Shown here: piece by piece, positions 1 through 9,775 of the stretch | Layout of the letters: each line of letters opens with the position of its first letter | How positions within the stretch are numbered: position 1 is the first letter of the stretch | NCBI GenBank assembly: GCA_024734495.1 | Contig: JALMQS010000161.1 | Location: forward strand, 3,136,450-3,200,449 | Direction of reading: 5' to 3' | DNA length: 64,000 nt | DNA from: Forficula auricularia | Taxonomy: Eukaryota; Arthropoda; Insecta; Dermaptera; Forficulidae | Notes under the pieces: model-generated | Databases searched by the model: none | Told to the model about the DNA's origin: nothing | What the model saw: only the letters and a program-made list of their open reading frames with translations | Program-made: the position numbers and the translations under genes

Positions 1-555
1 TGCTTGAAACGTGTGCAACCAAAATTTGGCGTGATTTGGAGCAATGTACAGACAAAACCTTTAATTTTATATACGAGCCCCGTCCCATCTCAATTGGCCC
101 ACCAATATTTTTTTCTTTTTAAATAAAATTATGCTAATTCACGGTAAATTTAATTTAAATATTTATTTTTATTATCATTTGGAACAACATTTTAAACAAT
201 TTAAAACGTTTTATTGTAACAATTTAACTTAAAATTATTTGTTAATTGTTAAAAACATATTTTTATATAAAAAATAGTTCTTTGCTTTTCACGATTTTTT
301 TTTTTTTTTTTAAGAATCTTTGAATATGTAAAATAATCAAGTAGGCTTTGCCTTTTTCCAACAAAAGAAAGTTTGTTTTGTTTATTATTAGTAAAAATGA
401 CTCGTGGAAAGGTTGTTGATGAAAAAAATTTGCTCAATTATTATCAATTTATTTAAAAAGGGAAAATCAAACGCGGAAATTGGCGATCTAGTTAATTTAT
501 CAAAGTTTACTGTCATAAATATTATTCGAGATTATAAAACAACGGGTACAATAGC

Positions 556-877
556 CAAGGGCGGATCCGGGGGGGCGGAGGGAAGCGACCCCCCCCCCCC
601 CCCCCCCCCCCCCATAGAGGCCCGTGCCTGGCAAATAAAAAATTGTAAAAAAAAATGCTGAATTTTTTTTTTTTTAATTTTTTTAAAAATTGAAAATAAA
701 GTTCTATATATATGTGTGTGTGTGGGGGTCTCTGCCCCCCCTCCCCCCCCCCGCTTGGACAATTCGATCGCGACACACTTTCGAGATAAAAAGTATATCT
801 TATATACATCGGGCACCTTATATACATTCTCACCTCCCCCCCCCCCCCCCCATAAAAAATTCCTGGATCCGCCCTTG
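556..877. mobile_element. hAT-type MITE nested in the Tc1 transposase
   Basis: The 322-bp element has inverted ends CAAGGGCGGATCC and GGATCCGCCCTTG and is flanked by a perfect 8-bp duplication, ACAATAGC (548-555 and 878-885). Ends of the CARGGGCGGATCC type with 8-bp duplications are characteristic of the hAT superfamily. It holds long C runs (about 590-613 and 835-851) and no transposase. It splits the transposase codons and so is younger than the Tc1 insertion. Glycine- or proline-rich reading frames across it are products of the homopolymer runs. Confidence 0.93.
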
Positions 878-1078
878 ACAATAGCTACAAAACCTCGGTA
901 TGCGTCGAAATCCAAAATATCAGATGCTGATAGACGGGCATTGAAGAAGATTATTAGAATAAACAGGCGTTCGAACTATGGTAAATTATCTGTTCTTTGG
1001 AGCGATGCTGTGGGGCGAAGTGTTTCAAGATCGACGTGCCATAGAGAAGCCCTTAAGTTAGGTTTTAAAACTTACAAG

Positions 1079-1143
1079 GTAATTTTATTGCAACTTATTC
1101 CAAATTTTTTATTTTTTTGTAATTTTACTAATTTTTTTTTTAG
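1079..1143 (+). other. Short GT-AG intron in the Tc1-like transposase
   Basis: The 65-bp stretch begins GTAATTTT, is T-rich towards its end and finishes TTTTTTTAG. Removing it joins ...FKTYK to AKEKPLLTLKQKKN..., which is continuous Tc1-type protein sequence in the right frame. A short intron in the transposase points to a eukaryotic host that splices small introns. Confidence 0.75.
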
Positions 1144-1982
1144 GCGAAAGAAAAGCCACTCTTGACATTAAAACAGAAGAAAAACCGCCTTAAATGGGCC
1201 AAAAGTTACATTAATTGGACGAGTGATGAATGGAATAGTGTTCATTGGAGTGATGAGTCTCGTTTTAAAGTTTGTCTTGGGGATAATCGAAGCAGAGTTA
1301 TTCCTCAGAAAAATGAAGCTTTCAATTCAGATTGTTTAAAAAAAGAAAGTAAAATTTCCTAATCGTTACTTCCAAAAATGGCCGATGCATTGCAGAATAA
1401 TAATAATTTTGTGTTCCAACAAGACGGGGTGGCCTGCCATACATCAAGAAAATCTTTAAAATGGCTTTCTGATCATAATGTTCCACTTTTGGAGTGGGTG
1501 GCAAACAGTCCCGATTTGTCACCAATAGAAACTCTTTGGCACACAATGAAAAAGCTATTACGAATACAACCAGCTAGAAACGTAGTCGAATTAAAACACA
1601 AACTTCAAAATATTTGGGATACTTTCACTCAAGATGAGTGTCAAAACTTAATAAGTACGTTGCCCAAAAGAATTCAAGCCGTAATTAAAAATAAAGGCGA
1701 CGTCACACAGTGGTAAAGGTTTTGGATTTTGTATGTTTTCCTTGTTTTTAACAATTAAAAAATAATTTTAAGTTAAATGTTACAATAAAATGTTTTAAAT
1801 TGTTTAAAATGTTGTTCCAAATGATAATAAAAATAAATATTTAAATTAAATTTACCGTGAATTAGCATAATTTTATTTAAAAGAAAAATATTGGTGGGCC
1901 AATTGAGATGGGACGGGGCTCAGTACATAGATACAAGAGTAAATGAAATTGTAATATTAAGGCTAATACAAAATAAACTAGA

Positions 1983-2160
1983 TTTTCATTTTTTTGACCC
2001 TTCACCCCCCCCCCCCCCCCCCCCCCATATCTTGGGCTGTTATTTTTTCCATTTTTAGTCTTCTGGGCGGCCCACTGATTATGTATACAGAATTTGGCTG
2101 AGTTTACTCAAATAGCCTAGAATCTAGGGTGTCAAAAAAAATAAAAATCTGGGCCCTAGA
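1983..2160 (-). repeat. Family A submodule with a long C run
   Basis: The block contains a C run of more than 20 bases (about 2004-2026), then a segment matching the roughly 110-bp submodule of family A: TTTTTAGTCTTCTGGG, CCACTGATTATGTATAC and AATTTGGCTGAGTTT. The same phrases recur at 10.6, 37.5-37.8, 49.3-49.6, 60.5 and 63.8-64.0 kb. No coding content is seen. Confidence 0.7.
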
Positions 2161-2300
2161 TTTTTAATCATAAGTTTCCTGTATTTGATTCGATCGCGAA
2201 TCGAATGCAGATGATTTTTTCAAACATTAAGTGAAAATAATATCCAAATTTATATATTTCTAACATGAAATAATTTTCCCCACAATATATCGTAAATACC

Positions 2301-2886
2301 AAGACATTAACGAGAATTGTTTTTGATCGCGCTTTTTAAACAAGATATATATCGCGAGGCTACTGATGGTTGAAGCTATTGAGTCTGCTGATCTCTAAGT
2401 CCGACCAAGCAGGAATGAAAAGATGTGATCCATTTGACTATAATCCAGCATCATTTCGTGATTGGCCCACATGACACTTATTATATCAAACACTGATATC
2501 GATCACCAAATGAATTTGAAATTTGAGATGTTATATATTCAATCTCCCAGTCCAGACCGCCCGATATGTTAACACTTATGTTAGGCGTTTGCCATTAATT
2601 AATAATAAATTTCCTGTATTTGATTCGAATCCAGATTATTTTTGCCAAATATTAAATGAAAATTCATTTGGTGATCCATATCAGTGTTTGATATAGAAAT
2701 CTGTCATGCGGGCCAATCGCGAAATGATGCGTTTGGATTATAGCTAAATGGATCATATCTTTTTCATTCTCTCTTGGTCCAGAACTTAAGACTCAGCAGA
2801 CTCCAATAGCTTCAACCAGCAGTAGTCTCGCGATATATATCTTGTTTAAAAAGCGCGATCAAAAACAATTCTCGATAATGTGTTAA
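2301..2886. repeat. Large imperfect fold-back repeat
   Basis: The left arm (2301-2530) and right arm (about 2660-2886) are inverted copies about 230 bp long with many mismatches. Matched blocks include TTTTTGATCGCGCTTTTTAA against its complement, GCGAGGCTACTG against CAGTAGTCTCGC, and ATATCAAACACTGATAT against ATATCAGTGTTTGATAT. The spacer is about 130 bp and holds a direct repeat of TTTCCTGTATTTGATTCGA that is also seen at 2175. No TIR or target duplication was found, so the class is unknown. Confidence 0.75.
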
Positions 2887-2889
2887 TTA

Positions 2890-3466
2890 TTCCTTTGATA
2901 TATTAATGAGAAAATTAACTTCAATATTTCAAGTTAGAACTATTATTTTTTCATATTTTCTGCTACATATTAATAGTTATTTTTAATTTGAAGAAAATCC
3001 TTTTTACTATTTTTTGTACATTTAGAGAAACTAGTAGAATACCACAATGCCACTTTCCGCAGAAATATACTAATTCTAGACGTTCGTGTGGGTGTCTGAA
3101 AGATAGCCATCAGCCGAACGAAACATTTCCTTGAGTTCTTGCAGCGAATAAAAAGTGTAAATTTAGAATTTGTTTGCCTATTTTATATGATAAATTTTAA
3201 AAATTCAAAATTATCTTTTTATAACTATTATTTATCAAATAATTAAAGTGCTTCAGGGTATATGTACCATGGAATTACATTTTAATAATGTGAATTCAAC
3301 TTCTTACACATTGAAGATAGGAAGTGAAAAAGTATAAGTTTGATAATGATTGCAATTACTAGAGACGCTTACTAATTGAAATACTCATGAAAATTCAAAC
3401 GATTTAACAGATAGAAATTTTATGGCTCATTGCCCTGAACCCACATAACCCTATGCACTTTATACT
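2890..3466. other. No feature seen
   Basis: AT-rich sequence up to the assembly gap. I see no reading frame, repeat or RNA gene I can support. Confidence 0.5.
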
Positions 3467-3566
3467 NNNNNNNNNNNNNNNNNNNNNNNNNNNNNNNNNN
3501 NNNNNNNNNNNNNNNNNNNNNNNNNNNNNNNNNNNNNNNNNNNNNNNNNNNNNNNNNNNNNNNNNN
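3467..3566. other. Assembly gap (100 N)
   Basis: Exactly 100 N, the usual placeholder for a gap of unknown size. Its real length and content cannot be read. Confidence 0.99.
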
Positions 3567-3965
3567 AATTAATTGAAAAAGCGAGATGAAAGACTGTAAT
3601 TAGTAATTGAAACCACGTTTTCTAAACCCCTCTGTTCCCAAAGTTCTCTTTCTGTCTCTGTCTATGTTTTGCTTTTTATACGATGATCATTGAGTTCTAT
3701 TTCTCTTCAAAGATGTTTTTTTGAAATGCAAACAACTCGGTTTCATGTTTATTTAAAGATATCCAACATCCATTCCATCCACACCCAGCCGACTGATTCT
3801 TTTTAACCTGCTAAAAAAAGGTGATAATTTTAAATAGCGCGAGAAAGAGAGAGTGCGCCACTCTAATGAATTTGATTTAGTAATTAGATTAATATTCAAA
3901 CCAGCGAGGTGCGGAGGGATATTATTCGCGAGTGTGTTTTTTTTTGTTTTGTATTTTATAGATAA

Positions 3966-4275
3966 TAGCTGACGACCGGGCCTTAGGGGTGGCGTCACCT
4001 AGCCCCTGGCGGGGAGCGTCTCGTTCATACCAATTTAATCATTGAAATTTAAAATGATACTGAAAGTATTGAAAGAATGTGGTAAATGAAATTGATTCAA
4101 CAATAAGAAAATATTTATTTAACACATTGGCTAAGCACGATCACTATCTGACCAATCAGAATCGTTCTAATAATTTAACGATTTGCCGTTGGCTCTGCAC
4201 TGGCCAATCAGATCGTTTGGATCATACAAACATATATACATACATACTTTTCCATTTTATATATATAGATAGATG
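3966..4275 (+). repeat. Family K repeat (double-hairpin retroelement-like), copy 1
   Basis: The unit starts TAGCTGACGACCGGGCCTT, continues with a second GC-rich hairpin (CTAGCCCCTGGCGGGGAG), then an AT-rich body (TCTCGTTCATACCAATTTAA; CTATCTGACCAATCAGAATC; CACTGGCCAATCAGATCG), and ends in a TATATATAGATAGAT tail. In this copy the first hairpin is damaged (CCTTAGGGGTGG). The fixed 5' start plus a microsatellite tail suggests a SINE or short LINE derivative. That class is inferred. Confidence 0.7.
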
Positions 4276-4331
4276 ACGATCGGGCCTTCAGCCCGGCGTC
4301 ACCTAGCCCTGGCGGGGAGCTTCTCAGTTCC
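4274..4331 (+). repeat. Family K repeat, 5' fragment (copy 2)
   Basis: It begins inside the GATA-type tail of copy 1 and contains only the two leading hairpins (GATGACGATCGGGCCTTC, then CTAGCCCTGGCGGGGAG). After about 4331 the similarity stops. The tail-to-head junction suggests either tandem insertion or a fragment left at a preferred TAGA-rich target. Confidence 0.65.
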
Positions 4332-4365
4332 AGGCTTTTTAAAAATGCCAATCTCTTGGCCAAAG

Positions 4366-5321
4366 TACAGTGACTCTATAGGGACAGTGGACGCACGTAG
4401 GCCCATCCGCCATTTTTAGTCATATTTTAAGTTGAAGAATATTAGGAAATTTAAGATAATATTATTATTATTACTTTTTATTTTTAATTAAATAATCTTT
4501 AATATGTGTAAAGAATGTGTTTAAGGAAGTTGTTTCACCATATGGGTTTTTTTAGGATTTTTTGAAATTTAGACAGATTATTATTTAAATACTTCTGCAT
4601 CGATTGGTGGCAAAACAAAATTGATGAACAATATAGTTCCGAAGATATTAAATTCCAAAGATAGAGTTTTTCAGACTCATATACATTGCACTATACGGGA
4701 TATCGAAAGTTTACATATATTTTAATTATAATTAAGAAACTCTTCTTGCCATTGTTATAAAAAACTAAACCAACATTAAACAATAATTAATACATTTTTT
4801 AAGAAAATTTTAATTCATAGTTACAACATAGTTTCTGAGATAATAATGAATAAATAATGAAAAATGTACAATAAAAATTTACAAGCTGACAACAAACACA
4901 TTTATTTAACCTAAAAAGTGGATTAACTTTAGTACTTTTTTGACGTTTTTCGCTTCCAGCCATTGTCGCAACTGATTTTATTCGTTTATTAAGAACTTTT
5001 TATTTAATAAATCGACCTTTATAATGTATTTTATCTGTCATTTCTATGATAAAAATATTCAAGCTCGGACTATGTCGCCAGATTTTTCAAACGAGCACGG
5101 GATTGGCTAGTAGTGGTACACATAAACAGCAAAAAAGTTTTCGGCTTATGAATTATGAATCCTTATTGTCTGTTCTATATACTCCAACATTAACTTTTTG
5201 CTAGTATTATCGCGAAACAACTACCTTAAATATTAATTTTCTTAAATTTCCTAATATTCTTTAATTTGAAATATGACTAAAAATTGCGGAATGGCCTACG
5301 TGTCCCTATAGAATCACAGTG
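4366..5321. mobile_element. Non-autonomous element with long inverted ends and 8-bp duplication
   Basis: The ends are inverted: TACAGTGACTCTATAGGGAC on the left and the complement CACTGTGATTCTATAGGGAC on the right, extending for about 90-100 bp with indels (CGTAGGCC; TTTTTAGTCATATTT; GAATATTAGGAAATTTAAG). GGCCAAAG flanks both sides (4358-4365 and 5322-5329), an 8-bp duplication that fits hAT or P-type elements. An inner inverted pair, AAGGAAGTTGTTTC (about 4524) and GAAACAACTACCTT (about 5214), bounds the part shared with 46096-46804. No transposase remains. Confidence 0.8.
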
Positions 5322-5329
5322 GGCCAAAG

Positions 5330-6810
5330 ATTCAAGCAGTGCCATCTATATGTAAATAAGCCAAGTTTCCGGCCGGCCTGACCTACCTAGTACCTACCTA
5401 CCAAACTCTCTGTTTTATTAATAGAAAACTAACCGTTTCCAATAACTTGATTATTTATCTAAGAATTTAGTGCGCAGCTTGAGTTATGGAATGTAATTAT
5501 TACTAGGCTTTTGTTTCACCTGACTAGGCCCTAATATTTAATTCACTAAAAAAAGATAGTACCTATAGTCCACAAAAATGTCCGAAACGTGGGTAAATTT
5601 TTATCCAAGTATGATTTTTTTGACTGTGTGTCTGTCTGTATTCCGATTGAAACGCATAACAAAAGTATAAAATAATAAAAATAATTTATTGTTTCGGTCC
5701 AACATATTTAAGTATAGGTTTTGGACCAAATCCGCACAATAAAAATATCCCTTTTATATCAGGGGTGTTTCTAAGTTTTTTATCATTTTCTTCAAAAATG
5801 TAATAAACATTTTTGAACTATTAGTTATAACAATTTCCATGTTTTTTAATGGATAAATTTTATAAAATAAAAATCATATAGTTTTGAAAAATTCCGAAAT
5901 CTAAACAAATTTGATGTTTTTTTTTTTTAAATAAATCTAGAGCAAGATTATTTTTTTCTTTTGAATATTAGACTTTCCTACATTTAGTTATTAATTAATT
6001 TTTAAAAATACTTTTAATTTCAAAATTTAAATCTTGGATTTTTATTAAAACTTGATATATGTGAAATTCACGCGCGCTTACACAATAATTTCTGTCATAA
6101 GAAACTTTTTGAAATATCTAAATTCCAACCCTGTATAGACAACGCAACGGCTATTTTTTGTTTTTTTCTTAGAATCGCCTACAACTTAGGCAAACAATAG
6201 TACAGCACACATTCAATGAAGCCAGCATTGCAGGAACTTTTGTGGAGTACTGTACTTCTACGGCGCTTAGGATGTTACGAAAAAGGAATGAAACTAAAAA
6301 ATACAAGAGTATAAACAATTTACAATTATTTTGTCAGTAATGGGAAAAAAATTTTGATTTTTTTTATATTATAGAAAAATAAAAAGATAACATTTTAGTA
6401 ATTTTCTTTGAACCCTTGCTATTTTTAAATACTTATACTTAACTTAATTCTTGTGTGTCTGTCTGGTAGGAAGCGAATCTTAGGCTCACTTCTACCCGAT
6501 TTTCTTGAGATTATGCAAACATGTTTCTGAATACAATAACCTTTTCATAAATGCCAGATTTCTAGGAACTTAAGATTTTTTCTGGTCCACTTTTTCTTAT
6601 TTGCTCCAAAAATGTCGTCGACTTATTATAAGCCCACAATATGTGTATATTATGGTAGCTATTTCTTTCTTTCAAGGATACTTAAGTTTATTCTAAAGTC
6701 CCTTTATTTGACGTTTTTATTATTATTACTATACTATATGTGAGTGAATCTTCTATTAGGTTAGTTTTGTCATAAAGAATAATATGACTCACAATATGGT
6801 AATTAACAGG
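5330..6810. other. No gene seen
   Basis: Unique-looking AT-rich sequence with many T and A runs. I see no RNA gene, open frame or clear repeat boundary here. Confidence 0.5.
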
Positions 6811-6814
6811 AAGT

Positions 6815-7395
6815 ACCATTATAGGTTTCTTTTGACACTACCTAATATATTTATTTTGACGATACTTAAATTGAAACTGTTAGGTGTTTAGATAAATATA
6901 TTAAAGAAGGAGGGGATGATATGTTTATAGGGGGAAAATGAACTTAGTAGTCTACGCGCCTTAAAACTTAATTAATAATAATAATAATAGTAATGGTAAG
7001 CTTATAGTATGGCTCACAAAAATTAACAGGGTTTTTCCTAAGTAGGTAGCATTAGCTTTCTTTTGACATCACCTACTATATTTATTTTGATGTTACTTAA
7101 ATGGAAACTGTTTAGATTTTTAGATAAATATACATATTAGAGAAGGGGATGATAGACTTATAGTATGGCTCAAAAAAATTAGCAGGATATTTCTGTAATT
7201 AATAATATTGAATCCGGTGCATCTCATTTTGGCTGATATCTCCATTATCCCACTGTAATTATATCACAGCCACGATTTCCAACAATATTTCTGTAAGTAC
7301 CATTAGCTTACTTTTATGACACCACTTACTACTTTTATTTTTATGTTACTTGAATATAAATATACTACCATATTTATTCCTAGTTTTTTTTATTA
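6815..7395. repeat. Degenerate repeat cluster, about 200-bp units
   Basis: Three related segments (about 6815-6960, 7015-7200 and 7285-7395) share the order CTTTTGACACTACCTA, ATATTTATTTTGA, GTTACTTAAAT, TTTAGATAAATAT and GGGGATGATA. Further pieces lie at 7615-7650 and 8396-8530. The spacing is irregular, so this is an old tandem array or repeated insertion of one element. Confidence 0.55.
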
Positions 7396-7399
7396 TTAT

Positions 7400-7610
7400 A
7401 CTTAAGGGAGTTGACACCGTACACTTACTACATTAAAAGTTTGAGACGTACCACTAGGAACGGGCTTTATTTTTCCCCGCCTGAAAGCAGAAACTTTTGT
7501 GAGTGGCTGTCCTGTGGAATTAGGCGAGACACGCACATATGCAAAGGCTGTTTCTGTGAATACGCACTCACGTAAAAGAAACACTTGACAACGCCGCGGC
7601 ACAGCACATG
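7400..7610. other. Short GC-richer unique segment
   Basis: The sequence between two copies of the TATTTATTCCTAGTT repeat rises in GC content (GACACGCACATATGC, ACAACGCCGCGGCACAGC). A 66-codon minus-strand frame is present but has no recognisable motif. It may be an element core or a remnant of unique DNA. I assign no function. Confidence 0.25.
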
Positions 7611-8004
7611 CGCAAATAAATATACTATCATATTTATTCCTAGTTATTATTATATGTTATTTGAGAAAGTTTTTTCCTTTAAACTCATAATGAGCGTAGG
7701 GGGAAAAAATTGTATAGAAGAATAAAAGGGTGACTGAAAAAGTGTATCTAAACATGTTGCCAAGTTTCAACAGTGAATTTGAGTTGTTTTCGAAAGAAAT
7801 CATTTTTCTTGACTTTATTAATTTTTATCGAGGAATCCAGCACAATAATTCCTTTGAATTTTTGTTCACAGTTCCGTCAATACTTAAAGATAGAGTACCT
7901 AAAATTTCAATGGATTTTCATTGTTATTAAATATAATTTTTTTATAATTCGATCACTATAAGTCGAAATATAGTAAATATTGACAGACGCCGCTTTAATG
8001 TAAT

Positions 8005-8265
8005 GTATATATCGTCGGCTTAGAGTGTAAACCTGCTAACTCCATTTTTATCATATATGACATATTAATACCGTTTGAAAGAAAAATAGATGCATCATCG
8101 TCCAAGTAAAACTGCTACTTAAAATTACGATCGTAAGTCGTAGAAAAAAAAATGTGAAAAATAGTTTCTTTCCATAAAAACAATATTAAATTGTGTTTTG
8201 TTTTTTCTGTAAAATTTCTATGTGAGTTAGCAGGTTTTACACACTAATGCGACGATATGTATTAA
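8005..8265. repeat. Inverted repeat around TTAGAGTGTAAACCTGCTAA
   Basis: The left arm (about 8005-8046: ATATATCGTCGGCTTAGAG, AAACCTGCTAACTCC) is complementary to the right arm (about 8221-8265: GAGTTAGCAGGTTTTACAC, GCGACGATATGTATT), with a spacer of about 180 bp. The right arm recurs at 28748-28790 (GAGTTAACAGGTTTACAC, GGCGACGATATTTG). It looks like a small fold-back element with a solo arm elsewhere. Confidence 0.6.
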
Positions 8266-8395
8266 TTTATAAATTGATTATATCCGGAAGGAGCGCTCAA
8301 AATTTCATGAAATTTTTCAAGGATTTTTTTTTCATAAATATTTATCAATTTCCAAAGTTTTAAAAAAATCTGATTGTAAATGTTTACGGGGTCAA

Positions 8396-8530
8396 CTCCC
8401 TTAAATAGAAACTTAGATAAATAGTTTAAAGGTGAGAAGGGGTGGTAATCGTTTAGGGGGTCAACTCCCTTAAATAGAAACTTGGATAAATATTTTAAAG
8501 GTGGAGGGGATGATAGGCTTATCTAGTCAT
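8396..8530. repeat. Tandem 71-bp duplication related to the 6.8-7.4 kb cluster
   Basis: GGGGTCAACTCCCTTAAATAGAAACTT appears twice, about 71 bp apart (about 8389 and 8458), each time followed by GATAAATA, TTTAAAGGTG and a G-rich stretch. The end merges into the GC-rich island. Confidence 0.65.
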
Positions 8531-9010
8531 GTGACTCACGGAAGTGCGAAGACACAGCTAGTGACCGGATGTCACTCGAAGACAACACACTTGAGACACT
8601 CGCACCCACACTACGAAAAATTCAAAAAATATGCAAAACGCACACACGTGGCTTCTAGAGCCTACCCGAACGTGAATGGTACGCGAAGACGAGGACGCCG
8701 ATGTCGAGGATGTTCTGGCGCTGGATCCCTCCTGGTGCCCGTCTGCACTGATAACGTCTCCCCTGGGGCCTGCGGGGTGGAGCGCGCGCAGACAACGTCC
8801 CTGAATATCAGAGCGAGAAAGAGACATATACATACGGATATCTATATGTATATAGATAAAAGAGAGAAAGAGAGGGCGAGGAGCTTTGGGCTCCGCCCCG
8901 GGGCACCCCTCAGCAGCCGAGTCTCTCTCGACGCCGTCCTCCGGGCTGACGTTGGCGCAGCTAAGGGATACTCTGCGTGCCAAACAATGGACCTGCACAA
9001 ATAGAAACCG
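8530..9010. other. GC-rich island, possible regulatory or 5' exon DNA
   Basis: For about 480 bp the composition changes from AT-rich to GC-rich with many CG dinucleotides (GACGAGGACGCCGATGTCGA, GAGCGCGCGCAG, CTCCGCCCCGGGGC). It includes GA-rich GAGA-like tracts (AGAGAGAAAGAGAGGGCGAG). Long frames are open on both strands (167 codons plus, 146 codons minus), as expected from GC content alone, and neither product is recognisable. The plus frame starts inside the upstream repeat, so that start is not credible. A promoter, enhancer or non-coding exon is possible, and so is transferred DNA. Confidence 0.3.
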
Positions 9011-9367
9011 AGGACATGGAGTATTTAACTCGAAAATTCATGCAACAAGTCATCTATTTATTTGAAAAATTATTTATTCAATCAGTGTATAACTGAATTC
9101 CTTCAGGCTATTTAACAGATATAAAATAAAATTAATATAATAGATAAATCAAAATAGGTGGTAAAGTAGTTTATTGTTTCAATTTGTGAATCGACCGTAA
9201 AAGTTATGGACATGTGGAGGACAGATCATGTTAACACTTTATATATATATTTTTTTATAAATTAATTAAATTCAGATTGCCGCAGAGTATTTCAGAAATC
9301 TCAATTCAATTTCAGAAAACCCCAAAATTATTTCAAAATTCTAAATTGAATACTAAATAATATTATT
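9011..9367. other. No feature seen
   Basis: AT-rich sequence with no supported gene or repeat. Confidence 0.5.
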
Positions 9368-9375
9368 GTATATAT

Positions 9376-9715
9376 CAGTGGCTATAACGTGGCTCGCGAG
9401 CCACACACGGCTCTTCAGTCAATCTCGTGCGGCTTTTGAACCGTCTTGAATAATACTGTTTTTAAAAAGTATAATAATTAAATTAAAAAAAATAATAATA
9501 CATAGCTAAATTAATTTGTAATTAATTCTAATTGAACACTAATGTTATAAGTAATTAGAGCAAAAAATAAATGTTACTTCATTTATATTTTATAAAATAA
9601 CAAATGTGTCTATTTTTTTATTAAACCATTAATTAATCTCCAAACAATGTGGCTCGCTTGGAAACAGTTTTATAAATTTGCGGATCCCAAAAGATAAGGT
9701 TAGTGGGCACCCCTG
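9376..9715. mobile_element. hAT-type MITE
   Basis: A 340-bp element flanked by the 8-bp direct repeat GTATATAT (9368-9375 and 9716-9723). Its left end is CAGTGGCTATAACGTGGCTC and the complement of its right end is CAGGGGTGCCCACTAACC, both of the CAGNGG type common in hAT elements. No transposase is present. The TA-rich flank makes the duplication slightly less decisive than in other copies. Confidence 0.85.
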
Positions 9716-9775
9716 GTATATATATATATAGTGTAAAAGGACTTTAGTCCTTCTAATAATAATAAATAAATATCA

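Larger units (their letters stand above)
397..1716 (+). pseudogene. Tc1-like transposase pseudogene (DD34E)
   Basis: The product would bind the inverted repeats and cut and paste the element. Translation opens at ATG 397 (MTRGKVV...) and shifts frame within about 40 bases, into the frame that carries a helix-turn-helix region (FKKGKSNAEIGDLVNLSKFT). A hAT MITE interrupts it at 556-877, but its 8-bp target duplication means the flanking codons remain in frame with each other. A second stretch (NRRSNYGKLSVLW) leads to a GT-AG intron at 1079-1143, after which the frame continues. The catalytic triad is visible: D in HWSDESRF (codon 1252), D in QQDGVACHTS (codon 1423) and E in SPIETLW (codon 1528), with exactly 34 residues between the last two, which is the Tc1 spacing. 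The piece between the first and second D is much shorter than usual (the usual WGC region is absent) and contains a TAA stop at 1360. So it is a pseudogene with a frameshift, an insertion, an internal deletion and a stop. The family call is secure. Confidence 0.92.
74..1923 (+). mobile_element. Tc1-like DNA transposon, degenerate, with long inverted repeats
   Basis: The ends are inverted repeats of about 183 bp (74-256 and 1743-1923). The outer bases read CGAGCCCCGTCCCATCTC on the left and, on the complement of the right end, CTGAGCCCCGTCCCATCTC, so the left end has lost one base. Both ends are flanked by TA (72-73 and 1924-1925), the target duplication expected of the Tc1/mariner superfamily. 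Between the repeats lies a broken transposase gene of the DD34E type. A 322-bp hAT MITE is inserted at 556-877. The element is inactive in this copy. Confidence 0.93.

Noticed and set aside
522..915. Glycine- and proline-rich reading frames on both strands at 0.5-0.9 kb
   Set aside because: They are translations of long C and G runs inside the nested hAT MITE; they overlap one another and carry no protein motif.
4366..5321. TA-flanked Tc1/mariner reading of the 4.4-kb element
   Set aside because: The right side has TG, not TA, and the 8-bp GGCCAAAG repeat fits both ends better.
8501..9004. 167-codon frame (and 146-codon minus-strand frame) as a protein gene
   Set aside because: Both strands are open because of GC content, the start codon lies in an upstream repeat, and no domain or motif is recognisable. 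It is kept only as a GC-rich island.
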